A program made the translations under genes and the position numbers. Under the pieces are notes generated by a model that was not told the origin of the DNA, ran no database searches, and was given only the letters and a program-made list of their open reading frames with translations. Below are positions 40,641 through 49,075 of a stretch of DNA of 62,335 nucleotides, piece by piece; within the stretch, counting starts at the first letter, position 1, and each line of letters starts with the position of its first letter. The stretch lies in the IMG/VR virus record IMGVR_UViG_3300030380_000755, positions 1 through 62,335 of that record. One strand, 5' to 3'. Source of the DNA: a virus.

Positions 40641-40811
40641 TTAGAACAACCATTCATCTAGGTCGTTATCTTCATATCCCGCCCATTCTGCGAGGGCACG
40701 ATTATCGCGTTTCTGTTTTGCTTTATCGACTATTGCCGCGACTAGGCTCCCAACTGGTTGCCATGTATTTGGTTCTTGATCTAATATTTTTTTGGTATCA
40801 TCGTCTGACAT
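40641..40811 (-). CDS. Small acidic early protein, unknown
   Basis: 56-aa protein with excellent GGAGG seven bases before ATG 40811. Sequence runs MSDDDTKKILDQEPNTWQPV, then a basic helix (SLVAAIVDKAKQKRDNRALA) and an acidic aromatic tail (WAGYEDNDLDEWLF). It stands as its own transcription unit between palindrome copy 10 and a terminator, as expected of an early regulatory or host-takeover peptide. No family recognised. Confidence 0.65.
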   Translation of the reverse strand: MSDDDTKKILDQEPNTWQPVGSLVAAIVDKAKQKRDNRALAEWAGYEDNDLDEWLF

Positions 40812-40829
40812 TTTATTTCCTCCGAGATT

Positions 40830-40849
40830 GTTTAGGGAATTCCCTAAAT
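40830..40849. promoter_or_regulatory. 20-bp palindrome, copy 10
   Basis: GTTTAGGGAATTCCCTAAAT. On the minus strand it is followed by AATCTC, GGAGG and the ATG of the 56-aa gene, the same spacing seen at copies 6 and 7. Confidence 0.85.
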
Positions 40850-40854
40850 GAAAT

Positions 40855-40876
40855 AGGGAGGCCTCTCGACCTCCCT
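40855..40876 (-). terminator. Hairpin terminator of the 179-aa gene
   Basis: AGGGAGG (40855-40861) and CCTCCCT (40870-40876) form a seven-base stem. On the minus strand it is followed by ATTTCATTT, a weak U-tract, then palindrome copy 10. The 3' flank GTAAGATGTTA is shared with the terminator at 40611-40632, so both seem to stem from a duplicated unit. Confidence 0.6.
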
Positions 40877-40884
40877 GTAAGATG

Positions 40885-41424
40885 TTATCGCTTGATTGAT
40901 AAGGTTTCGAATACTGTTAAAACCGCCTTACGTGTAGGCACGTAATCATTACCAAGGTCATCTTTATTTTTCTCAACCCAATTCTTAAGATTGGTTATGA
41001 GTTGATTGCGCATTTCAATGGTAGTCAGTGACTTGGTTTCTTTTACTGTGGCCTCGCCATTTTCTACACTCTCAATCTTGCCTAGGTTGCCACCAGTGTC
41101 ATTAAACACTTTTGGCGCTTGGCGTAACATCAAAGCATTTTTCAAATCTTTGATCGCCGATCCTATTGCCATGGAATCATGGTCGCGCTTTTTAGCTTTT
41201 AATATACTCTCAAATAATTCTTTGAGCTGAGTATATCCCTCTGCGCTAGTAGTCGATTTACCAGACGCAAGGTTATTCTTGGTCGGTGATACCGCGTCGG
41301 TCCAGCGCATATGCTTTGCCACATTGTCAATGTGGGTTTCAAATTTAGCCTCGCCGTTAAGCTTAGAATTCCAAGCTTCTTTGATTGATTTAAGCGCAGT
41401 AGTGTTATTAAGAATATTTGACAT
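40885..41424 (-). CDS. First leftward early gene, unknown
   Basis: 179-aa charged helical protein, first of the leftward arm and so likely expressed earliest. It has Lys/Asn/Thr-rich segments (SIKEAWNSKLNGEAKFETHI, then IEMRNQLITNLKNWVEKNKD) and no recognisable domain. Its composition is like small early phage proteins that act on host machinery. GGAGG lies before the ATG in the divergent promoter region and a hairpin terminator follows the stop. Confidence 0.65.
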   Translation of the reverse strand: MSNILNNTTALKSIKEAWNSKLNGEAKFETHIDNVAKHMRWTDAVSPTKNNLASGKSTTSAEGYTQLKELFESILKAKKRDHDSMAIGSAIKDLKNALMLRQAPKVFNDTGGNLGKIESVENGEATVKETKSLTTIEMRNQLITNLKNWVEKNKDDLGNDYVPTRKAVLTVFETLSIKR

Positions 41425-41731
41425 TGTTATGCCTCCATATAGTTAGACTTATTTTCGCCTTGTGGCCGTGCTAACAATTACTTTATGCCATGTTATAACG
41501 TGTTATACAATAGATAGAACCGCATTATATGACACCATATAGCATTATATGTTATTAAATACCATTTAGGGACTTCCCTAAATCATGCCCTACGCAACAC
41601 CACCCCCCTACCACCCCCCGCCGCATAGCTAGGGACTCCACATATACATATACATACTATTATGGATAAACTTATAGCTAATTTTTGGTTACCCCCGTCA
41701 CAGGATACCCCCCACCTCTTTTTCAAAACCC
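41425..41731. promoter_or_regulatory. Divergent promoter region between early and late arms
   Basis: No gene of note. The stretch is AT-rich near 41450-41560. It contains two copies of GCATTATATG 20 bases apart (41522-41531 and 41542-41551), which on the minus strand read CATATAATGC with a TATAAT box each and could drive the 179-aa gene. Palindrome copy 11 follows (41564-41583). A C-rich run (41597-41621) and a CATATA repeat lie towards the rightward promoter. Confidence 0.5.
41564..41583. promoter_or_regulatory. 20-bp palindrome, copy 11
   Basis: ATTTAGGGACTTCCCTAAAT. It is 140 bases upstream of the 179-aa gene and about 150 bases before the rightward promoter, a place where a bound repressor could affect both arms. 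Confidence 0.8.
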
Positions 41732-41760
41732 TTGTCAAAAAATTTTTTGTGCCCTATTAT
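41732..41760 (+). promoter_or_regulatory. Strong sigma70-like promoter of the late (terminase-capsid) arm
   Basis: TTGTCA (41732-41737), a 17-base spacer and TATTAT (41755-41760): five of six matches in each box with ideal spacing. It lies 32 bases before the terminase small subunit start. The phage carries no RNA polymerase gene, so reliance on host sigma70 here makes sense. Confidence 0.65.
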
Positions 41761-41791
41761 TACGTTATCGGTTACCAACCTGCGATGTACT

Positions 41792-42388
41792 ATGACAATA
41801 AATGCTGTTCCAGAGATGGGAATACCCCTAGAGGATGAGGTAAAGCACATATCTTTACCAGAACGTGCGGCTGCGCTGGATAAAACTATTGACGAACTAG
41901 AAAAGTACGGCGCGGACCTTGAACCTGATGAGGTAGATAAGGAAGTAGCTGCTACATTAGCCACTGCATATGCTCAAGACCCCGACAAAACATCCAAGAA
42001 GGTGACGCATAAGCGTGCAGCGGCCCTAACACCTGCTTCTGTGCGCTTAACAAACAATATAATAGATGAATTTAACCATTCTGTAGTAGAATCTGCCAAG
42101 CAACTGCGCAATTTAGTGACTAATAAGCTCATTATTGAGAGCGAAAACCCTGATCCAAGGGTACGTATGCGTGCATTAGAGCTTCTTGGTAAAATATCAG
42201 ACGTAGGATTGTTTACTGAGAAGTCCGAAGTAACGATCACCCACCAAACAACCGACGATATTAAGGAAAGACTACGTGGCAAGCTTGCAAAACTTGTAAA
42301 TCCACACCCAGAAGTAGAGGAGGCCACAATTATAGAGTCTCATCTACTAGATACGGACAAAGAATTTGGGTTTGACGACGATGACTGA
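41792..42388 (+). CDS. Terminase small subunit
   Basis: 198-aa DNA-packaging protein. The central and C-terminal part has LTPASVRLTNNIIDEFNHSV, DPRVRMRALELLGKISDVGL and TDDIKERLRGKL, a pattern I associate with small terminases of marine podoviruses, and it ends acidic (FGFDDDD). ATG 41792 is used; an upstream TTG in frame lies inside the -35 box and is rejected. The stop overlaps the large subunit start in an 8-base ATGACTGA junction, as expected for the two terminase subunits. Confidence 0.75.
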   Translation: MTINAVPEMGIPLEDEVKHISLPERAAALDKTIDELEKYGADLEPDEVDKEVAATLATAYAQDPDKTSKKVTHKRAAALTPASVRLTNNIIDEFNHSVVESAKQLRNLVTNKLIIESENPDPRVRMRALELLGKISDVGLFTEKSEVTITHQTTDDIKERLRGKLAKLVNPHPEVEEATIIESHLLDTDKEFGFDDDD

Positions 42389-43931
42389 GGTTCTGGACTT
42401 CGATGAGGCTGATATTGAGGTCATGTTATCCAATTTGGACGCGTTTAGCGATGAAGAAGTGGCCGAAATTGATCGAATGGTGGACGAATTGCATAATCGG
42501 ACGGTCAATAGAGCCGCGTATGACGATTTGATAGAGTTTTGTAAGTTGATGATGCCTGATTTCATAGTTGGTAAGCATCATCGCATACTGGCTAACATGT
42601 TAATGGGTATTGAGAAGGGTGATAAGGACAGAGTTTGCGTGAATATACCCCCCAGACACGGCAAGTCTCAACTTGTTTCTATCTTCTATCCAGCGTGGTT
42701 TTTGGGACGAAATCCCGGCAAAAAAGTAATGATGGTGTCTCATACCACGGACCTCGCGGTGGATTTTGGGCGGAAAGTGCGTAACCTTATTGCTACAGAA
42801 CAGTACAGGTCGATATTTCCTACTGTGCAACTAGCACAGGATAGTAAGTCAGCAGGGCGATGGAACACAAACGTAGGGGGTGAATACTATGCGTGCGGTA
42901 TTGGGTCTGCTCTTGCTGGGCGGGGCGCTGATCTCCTTTTGGTTGATGACCCCCACTCTGAACAAGATGTCATTAACGGAAACTTCGAGGTCTTCGAGAA
43001 AGCCTACGAATGGTTCACCTTCGGTGCGCGAACACGATTAATGCCGGGCGGTAGGGTTGCAATAATCCAGACCCGTTGGCACATGGATGACCTGACGGGA
43101 CGTGTCGTACGAGACATGGTGCAAAACGAACGGTCAGATCAATATGAGGTAGTCGAGTTTCCCGCTATACTAGATGTAGTAAGTAAGAAGACGAAGAAGG
43201 AAATACAAAAACCATTATGGCCTGAGTTCTTTGATTTAGAGGCACTGTTACGTACCAAGGCGTCGATGCCTACATTTCAGTGGAACGCGCAGTATCAGCA
43301 ACAACCTACGGCGGAAGAAGCCGCTATTGTAAAGCGTGAGTGGTGGCAGACATGGGCACATGAAACACCGCCATCCTGTGAATATATTATAATGTCTCTT
43401 GACGCAGCAGCCGAGAAACATAACCGCGCAGACTACACAGCGCTTACCACATGGGGTGTTTTCTTGAACGAAGAAACCAACGCGTACAATATTATATTGT
43501 TAAATAGCATAAAACAGCGTATGGAGTTCCCAGAGCTTAAACAGCTTGCTATGGATGAGTATATGGACTGGGAGCCAGATTCGTTTATAGTGGAGAAGAA
43601 AAGCTCTGGCGTAGCCCTGTACCAAGAAATGCGGCGCATGGGCCTGCCTATATCAGAGTATACCCCACATAGGGGGTCTGGGGATAAGACGGCACGCCTC
43701 AACTCTGTAGCGGACATAATTGCGTCCGAGCTTGTATGGGTGCCGCAGACACGGTGGGCAGAAGAAGTAGTGGAAGAGATTGCAGGATTTCCGTTTATGA
43801 GTAATGATGACCTCGTGGATTCGACGGTTATGGCTCTTATGCGGTTCAGGCAAGGTGGCTTTATCCGACTACCCACTGATGAACCAGAAGAACCCCGATA
43901 CTGGAAACAGCGCAGCGGCGGATATTATTAA
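42381..43931 (+). CDS. Terminase large subunit
   Basis: 516-aa packaging motor. ATPase: Walker A NIPPRHGKSQLVS (about residue 85) and Walker B LLLVDDPHSE. Nuclease: MSLDAAAEKHNRADYTALT with the first catalytic Asp, and a conserved C-terminal DDLVDSTVMAL. The length is normal. The type of enzyme suggests headful packaging, in accordance with a circularly permuted contig, though sequence alone does not prove that. ATG 42381 overlaps the small subunit stop. Confidence 0.95.
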   Translation: MTEVLDFDEADIEVMLSNLDAFSDEEVAEIDRMVDELHNRTVNRAAYDDLIEFCKLMMPDFIVGKHHRILANMLMGIEKGDKDRVCVNIPPRHGKSQLVSIFYPAWFLGRNPGKKVMMVSHTTDLAVDFGRKVRNLIATEQYRSIFPTVQLAQDSKSAGRWNTNVGGEYYACGIGSALAGRGADLLLVDDPHSEQDVINGNFEVFEKAYEWFTFGARTRLMPGGRVAIIQTRWHMDDLTGRVVRDMVQNERSDQYEVVEFPAILDVVSKKTKKEIQKPLWPEFFDLEALLRTKASMPTFQWNAQYQQQPTAEEAAIVKREWWQTWAHETPPSCEYIIMSLDAAAEKHNRADYTALTTWGVFLNEETNAYNIILLNSIKQRMEFPELKQLAMDEYMDWEPDSFIVEKKSSGVALYQEMRRMGLPISEYTPHRGSGDKTARLNSVADIIASELVWVPQTRWAEEVVEEIAGFPFMSNDDLVDSTVMALMRFRQGGFIRLPTDEPEEPRYWKQRSGGYY

Positions 43932-43941
43932 GAGGTAAGCT

Positions 43942-46413
43942 ATGGCTATTGAAAAAGGAATATTCTCTGCCCCGCTAGGGATGGATGAAGAAATTACAGA
44001 TTTAGAAGAAATGGAAGTCCCTGATATAGCGATAGAAATTATCGACCCAGAGGCTGTAACGCTATCTGATGGGAGTATGGAGGTTACCATAATTCCCGGC
44101 ACCGAAGCAGATTTTACCGAGTTCGGGGCCAACCTAGCCGAGATTATGGAAGATAGCGACCTGTCGTCCTTGTCTGACGATCTAATGGGGCAGGTGCAAT
44201 CCGACATAGATAGCCGTAAGGATTGGGCGGATACGTTCGTCAAAGGGTTAGATGTGCTTGGCTTCAAGTATGAAGAACGTACAGACCCATGGGAAGGTGC
44301 GTGTGGTGTGTTCTCTACCGTGCTTGCCGAGGCCGCGATACGGTTCCAAGCAGAAACAATGTCTGAAACGTTTCCCGCTGCGGGACCAGTAAAGACAAAA
44401 ATTCTTGGGGAAGAAACCAAGGAGAAAGAAGAAGCTGCTTCACGCGTGAAAGCGGACATGAATTACGAGTTGACGGAACGTATGGTAGAATATCGTCCCG
44501 AACATGAACGTATGTTGTATAGCCTTGGATTGGCTGGGTCGGCGTTCAAAAAGGTCTATTTTGACCCTAATATGGGCCGTCAGGCGGCTATATACATATC
44601 TGCAGAAGATGTCATTGTACCATACGGTGCATCGAACATTGAGTCTGCAGAACGTGTTACGCACATCATGCGTAAGACAAAGAATGATTTGAAGAAACTA
44701 CAGGCTGGTGGGTTTTACAGGGACGTAGACCTTGGTGACCCCGAAGCATTTCACACTGATATAGAAGAAAAGAAAGCGGAAGAAGGTGGTTATTCGCTAA
44801 CCAATGATGATCGCTACGCTGTCTATGAAATCCACGCTGACCTTTTGATTGAAGGTATAGACGATGACGACGGGATTGCTCGACCTTATGTCGTTACGAT
44901 TGAGCGTGGAAGTGGCGAAGTGTTGGCGGTCCGTAGGAATTACGAGGAGGGCGATTCCCTGACCCTCAAGCGCCAACACTTCGTCCATTACGTGTACGTG
45001 CCGGGATTTGGGTTTTACGGGCTTGGCCTTATACATATTATTGGTGGTTACGCCAAAGCAGGAACTTCCTTGATACGTCAGCTCGTTGACGCGGGTACGC
45101 TATCGAACCTCCCCGGTGGATTAAAATCGCGTGGGTTGCGTATCAAGGGGGACGATACACCGATAGAACCGGGTGAGTTTAAGGATGTAGACGTACCGTC
45201 TGGTAGCATCCGTGATAACATTATGCCTCTTCCGTACAAAGAACCCAGTCAAACTCTTCTCGCCCTTTTGAACCAGATTACAACAGAAGGACGTAGGCTA
45301 GGCGCTATTAGTGATATGAATATCTCGGACATGTCTGCTAACGCTCCCGTTGGGACTACATTGGCTCTGTTAGAACGTACTCTGAAGCCTATGGCTGCGG
45401 TGCAGGCGCGTGTACATTATGCGATGAAGCAGGAGTTTAAGCTACTTAAGGCTATTATGGCTGAGTATGCACCCACAGAGTACACATACGTGCCCGTGAG
45501 GGGCGAAGTGTCCGCCAAGCAGGCAGACTACATGATGGTCGATGTGATTCCTGTGAGCGATCCTAACAGCTCTACGATGGCACAACGAGTTGTACAGTAT
45601 CAAGCTGTCCTACAGATGGCACAACAGGCACCACAGATATATGACCTGCCACAGTTACACAGACAGATGATAGAGGTACTAGGGGTCAAGAACGCGGATA
45701 AGCTGGTGCCTACGAAGGACGATGCGAAGCCTACAGACCCTATCAGCGAAAACATGGATGCGTTGGTCGGCAAACCGATGAAGGCATTTATCTACCAAGA
45801 CCACGAAGCGCATATCGCTACGCACACATCATTTATGCAAGACCCGATGATGGCGCAGATGATCGGGCAAAATCCACAGGCAAAACAGATTATGGCGTCT
45901 CTACAGGCCCATATTGCCGAACACCTCGGGTTCTCTTACCGCAAAAAGATCGAAGAGAAGCTGGGCGCACCATTACCCGCTCCGAACGAGGAGCTGCCAG
46001 AAGATATGGAAGTACAACTGTCACGTTTGGTTGCAGACGCAGGCAAGCAGCTTACACAGGCAAATCAGCAGCAAGCAGCGCAGCAGAAGGCTCAACAGCA
46101 ACAGCAAGACCCAATTATCCAAATGAAACAGGCGGAACTACAGGTCAAGCAACAAGAGCAGCAGCGTAAGATGGCTAAAGATCAGGCCGATGCACAAGCT
46201 AAACAGACTGAACTAAAGCAAAAACAACAGAAGATGATGATTGATGCTAAGATCGCATCAGAACAGATTAATGTTGATAAAGCTGAACTCGCTATAGATG
46301 CAAAACGTCAAGGCGTAAAAGAAGCTACGGCAAAACGCATTGAAGACAACAAGGTAGAACTTGAACTTGCCCGTATGGCGCGAGCTAACCAGAAACCTAA
46401 AAAGGAGAAATAA
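43942..46413 (+). CDS. Portal protein
   Basis: 823-aa head vertex protein. The N-terminal 80 residues are acidic. The core has DPWEGACGVFSTVLAEAAIR, an AAGPVKTKI segment, YSLGLAGSAFKKVYFDPNMG and the loop NMSDMSANAPVGTTLALLERT-like region (ISDMSANAPVGTTLALL), typical of large podovirus portals. From about residue 690 the tail is Gln/Ala/Lys-rich coiled coil (QQAAQQKAQQQQQDP), fitting the barrel. It lies between terminase and scaffold. Confidence 0.9.
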   Translation: MAIEKGIFSAPLGMDEEITDLEEMEVPDIAIEIIDPEAVTLSDGSMEVTIIPGTEADFTEFGANLAEIMEDSDLSSLSDDLMGQVQSDIDSRKDWADTFVKGLDVLGFKYEERTDPWEGACGVFSTVLAEAAIRFQAETMSETFPAAGPVKTKILGEETKEKEEAASRVKADMNYELTERMVEYRPEHERMLYSLGLAGSAFKKVYFDPNMGRQAAIYISAEDVIVPYGASNIESAERVTHIMRKTKNDLKKLQAGGFYRDVDLGDPEAFHTDIEEKKAEEGGYSLTNDDRYAVYEIHADLLIEGIDDDDGIARPYVVTIERGSGEVLAVRRNYEEGDSLTLKRQHFVHYVYVPGFGFYGLGLIHIIGGYAKAGTSLIRQLVDAGTLSNLPGGLKSRGLRIKGDDTPIEPGEFKDVDVPSGSIRDNIMPLPYKEPSQTLLALLNQITTEGRRLGAISDMNISDMSANAPVGTTLALLERTLKPMAAVQARVHYAMKQEFKLLKAIMAEYAPTEYTYVPVRGEVSAKQADYMMVDVIPVSDPNSSTMAQRVVQYQAVLQMAQQAPQIYDLPQLHRQMIEVLGVKNADKLVPTKDDAKPTDPISENMDALVGKPMKAFIYQDHEAHIATHTSFMQDPMMAQMIGQNPQAKQIMASLQAHIAEHLGFSYRKKIEEKLGAPLPAPNEELPEDMEVQLSRLVADAGKQLTQANQQQAAQQKAQQQQQDPIIQMKQAELQVKQQEQQRKMAKDQADAQAKQTELKQKQQKMMIDAKIASEQINVDKAELAIDAKRQGVKEATAKRIEDNKVELELARMARANQKPKKEK

Positions 46414-46419
46414 CGCCTC

Positions 46420-46617
46420 ATGGCTAAAACCGTCTTTGACGTGCTGAAAGATAGAATCAACGACGATATATCGTCTGCACAGAGTTTCCTAAACGCAGGG
46501 TCACCTAAAGACTATGCGAATTATAGGGAAGTTGTTGGCTTAATTCGGGGTCTCGAAGCCACCAAATCTTACATTGAAGACCTTGCGAAAAATTATATGG
46601 ATGACGATGATGACTGA
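46420..46617 (+). CDS. Small conserved head-module protein
   Basis: 65-aa acidic helical protein (FDVLKDRINDDISSAQSFLN, EVVGLIRGLEATKSYIEDLA, ending in DDDDD). Short proteins of this sort sit between portal and capsid genes in many marine phages. Its stop overlaps the GroES start by an 8-base ATGACTGA, the same junction as in the terminase pair. Function unknown; possibly an assembly cofactor. Confidence 0.6.
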   Translation: MAKTVFDVLKDRINDDISSAQSFLNAGSPKDYANYREVVGLIRGLEATKSYIEDLAKNYMDDDDD

Positions 46618-46984
46618 AGCAGCAGTTAAAATCAGCGATGCTGAATTGGAGTTACAACTCCCAAAACCCGTAGGCTACCGTGTACTCGTAGCACTACCGC
46701 AACCAGAAGAAACCATATCGGGGACTTCTATTATTAAAACAGATACCGCCAAAACCCAAGATCATATTATGTCTATTATTGGCCTTGTCGTGGATATGGG
46801 GTTAGGCGCATACGCGGATAAAGACCGTTTCCCTGATGGACCTTGGTGTAAAGAAGGTGACTTTGTGATGTTTCGTATGAATTCAGGCACACGGTTTACC
46901 ATCGGTGGTGTAGAATATCGGCTAATGAATGACGACTCTATTGAGGCTGTTGTAGCTGATCCAACGGGCATACAGAGGGCGTAG
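46610..46984 (+). CDS. GroES-like co-chaperonin
   Basis: 124-aa protein with the GroES layout: GYRVLVALPQPEETISGTSI, a mobile loop-like segment (TDTAKTQDHIMSI), GLVVDMGLGAY, EGDFVMFRMNSGTRFTIGGV and a terminal YRLMNDDSIEAVV. Phage co-chaperonins (T4 gp31 is the model) replace GroES on host GroEL so that the phage capsid protein can fold. Its place three genes before the capsid gene supports that role. ATG 46610 is used because it gives the coupled junction with the previous gene. Confidence 0.82.
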   Translation: MTEAAVKISDAELELQLPKPVGYRVLVALPQPEETISGTSIIKTDTAKTQDHIMSIIGLVVDMGLGAYADKDRFPDGPWCKEGDFVMFRMNSGTRFTIGGVEYRLMNDDSIEAVVADPTGIQRA

Positions 46985-46986
46985 GC

Positions 46987-48009
46987 ATGGCATTTCAAAA
47001 AGTAGAATTTGAGTTTCCAGAAACTGATAATGAGAATGTGGATATTGAAGAAACTAGCGCAGTTGAAATCGACGTTACTGGTAAGAAAACTGCAGACGAT
47101 TTTGCAGAAGACGCGGCACCAGCTCCTGAACCTGAAAGCAAAAAGGATAGTGATGGTGACGACCTTGAGATTGAGGTTGTTGATGACACGCCAAAAGCTG
47201 ATCGCAACCGTAAACCGTCAGAACCTCCCGAAGATGTTACTGAAGACGAACTTGAAAAATATTCGGAACAAGTTCAGAAACGGATAAAACATTTTACCAA
47301 AGGTTACCATGACGAACGTAGGGCCAAAGAGGAGGCCATGCGTCAAAGTCAAGAGCTTGAACGCGTCACACAGCAGCTTATGGAAGAGAATAAGAAGCTA
47401 AAAGGCAACGTTAATAAGAACCAGACGGCGTTGCTTGAGCAGGCTAAGAAGAACGCAGTAATAGAAACTGAAGCTGCTAAACGATCATACAAAGAAGCGT
47501 ATGAAGCTGGTGATTCAGAGGCTGTGCTCGAAGCACAAGAAAAGTTAACATCTGCTAAGTTAAAGGCTGATAGGTTAGCAAACTTTAAATTACCTGCTTT
47601 ACAGGAGGAAGAAACTCCTGTACAACCAAAATCAGAACCCGCCCCGGCAGTACAGGTCGATGAACGGGCCGCAAATTGGCAGCAAGCCAATCCGTGGTTT
47701 GGACCCGACGATGAGATGACGAGTTTAGCGCTGGGGTTGCATAATAAACTTGTCAAACAGGGCGTAAGCCCGCAAAGTGATGAATACTACGAGGCAATAG
47801 ATACTCGTATGCGTCAAGTATTCCCCGATAATTTCGAGGATGCTGAACCAAAGCGAAAGACACAGGTAGTGGCACCCGCAACGCGGAGCACAGCCCCTAA
47901 AAAGGTAACACTGACCAAGACCCAAGTTCAGCTCGCTAAGAGATTGGGGTTAACGCCTCAACAATACGCCAAACAGGTTGCATTAGATATGAGGAAACAA
48001 AATGGCTGA
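46987..48009 (+). CDS. Capsid scaffolding-type protein
   Basis: 340-aa highly charged protein. It has an acidic disordered N-terminus (residues 1-85), a long central coiled coil (ELEKYSEQVQKRIKHFTKGY through EENKKLKG), a Pro-rich linker and a basic C-terminus (TKTQVQLAKRLGLTPQQYAK). This acid-coil-basic layout immediately upstream of the capsid genes is that of scaffolding proteins, which line the procapsid and then leave. There is no visible protease motif. Confidence 0.72.
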   Translation: MAFQKVEFEFPETDNENVDIEETSAVEIDVTGKKTADDFAEDAAPAPEPESKKDSDGDDLEIEVVDDTPKADRNRKPSEPPEDVTEDELEKYSEQVQKRIKHFTKGYHDERRAKEEAMRQSQELERVTQQLMEENKKLKGNVNKNQTALLEQAKKNAVIETEAAKRSYKEAYEAGDSEAVLEAQEKLTSAKLKADRLANFKLPALQEEETPVQPKSEPAPAVQVDERAANWQQANPWFGPDDEMTSLALGLHNKLVKQGVSPQSDEYYEAIDTRMRQVFPDNFEDAEPKRKTQVVAPATRSTAPKKVTLTKTQVQLAKRLGLTPQQYAKQVALDMRKQNG

Positions 48010-48451
48010 AAATCGGATTAATCGTGAATTAGAAACCCGCGAACGTACAGTTCGTAAAAAGGCTTGGACGCGCCCCGAGGTATTACCCTCTCCTAATCCC
48101 GAGCCGGGGTATGATTTTCACTGGGTACGCGTAAGTACGCAGGGTCAGGTCGATGCTACGAATGTTTCTTCAAAACTTCGTGAAGGTTGGGAGCCTGTAA
48201 AGGCGTCGGATCATCCAGAAATTACCATTGTTGCGATTGAACAAGAACGCTTCAAGGACAATGTGGTTATTGGTGGTTTGATGTTGTGTAAGGCTCCGAA
48301 AGAGATGGTTGAAGAGCGGAACGCCTATTATAATGAACAGGCACAAGCTCAGATGAATTCTGTTGACAACAACCTTATGAGAGAAAATGACCCTCGTATG
48401 CCGTTGTTTAATGAACGGAAGACGAAGGTTACTTTCGGTAAAGGAACTTAA
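48002..48451 (+). CDS. Conserved head-module protein, unknown
   Basis: 149-aa basic protein overlapping the scaffold gene by eight bases. Segments WVRVSTQGQVDATNVSSKLR, GWEPVKASDHPEI, NVVIGGLMLCKAPKEMVEER are typical of a family located just before capsid genes in marine phages. It may be a minor capsid or maturation factor. No motif gives a definite role. Confidence 0.6.
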   Translation: MAENRINRELETRERTVRKKAWTRPEVLPSPNPEPGYDFHWVRVSTQGQVDATNVSSKLREGWEPVKASDHPEITIVAIEQERFKDNVVIGGLMLCKAPKEMVEERNAYYNEQAQAQMNSVDNNLMRENDPRMPLFNERKTKVTFGKGT

Positions 48452-48466
48452 TCTTAGGAGCTTTAG

Positions 48467-49063
48467 ATGGCTTATCCTTCTGTTAGCGGACCTTATGGTC
48501 TGGTTCCGGTAAAATTACTAAGCGGTGTTCCCTTTGTTGGGGGCGTTTACCGCCAAATGAGTATTGCTAGCGGTTACGCTACTAGTATCTTCTTTGGTGA
48601 TGCCGTTAAAGTGGTTACCGGAGGCACTGTCGAACGTGATCCGTTCGATGCTGCAATGACACCTGTTGGTGTTTTCATGGGTTGTAAATACACTGATCCA
48701 AACTTGGGTTATGAATTATACAGCCAATCTTATCCTGCAGGCACAGTCGCAAGCGACATTGAGGCTTATGTAGCAGACGCTACTGACCTCTTGTTCAAAG
48801 CCGCTGTTGTTTCTTCAGGTACAACTATTGGCGATCTAGCTATAACCGATATCGGCGCAAACGTAGCAGGCGTAGACAACACAGGTGACTCGACTTCGGG
48901 TAACTCGCGTGGTGCTATTTCTGATACATCAGCAACTACTAACACGTTGCCGTTTCGCATTATTGGTTTGGTTGAAGAAACCAAAAACACAAGTGGTGGT
49001 TACACTGAAGCCTACGTTAAATGGAACGCAGGTCATCAGTACAGTAACACTACTGGCGTATAA
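48467..49063 (+). CDS. Putative capsid decoration or minor head protein
   Basis: 198-aa beta-rich protein without charge clusters: GPYGLVPVKLLSGVPFVGGV, IASGYATSIFFGDAVKVV, TPVGVFMGCKYTDPNLGYEL. I know this pattern from structural proteins encoded directly before the major capsid gene in marine viruses, so it is probably abundant in the particle. Good AGGAG before ATG. Decoration of the shell is inferred from place and fold. Confidence 0.65.
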   Translation: MAYPSVSGPYGLVPVKLLSGVPFVGGVYRQMSIASGYATSIFFGDAVKVVTGGTVERDPFDAAMTPVGVFMGCKYTDPNLGYELYSQSYPAGTVASDIEAYVADATDLLFKAAVVSSGTTIGDLAITDIGANVAGVDNTGDSTSGNSRGAISDTSATTNTLPFRIIGLVEETKNTSGGYTEAYVKWNAGHQYSNTTGV

Positions 49064-49075
49064 GGAGGTTAATGA

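Noticed and set aside
27889-41583. CRISPR array from repeated palindromes
   Set aside because: The copies are dispersed over 14 kb between genes with irregular spacing and carry no spacers.
41732-41791. TTG-initiated longer terminase small subunit
   Set aside because: The TTG is the first codon-like triplet of the -35 promoter box, so it would lie upstream of the transcript start.
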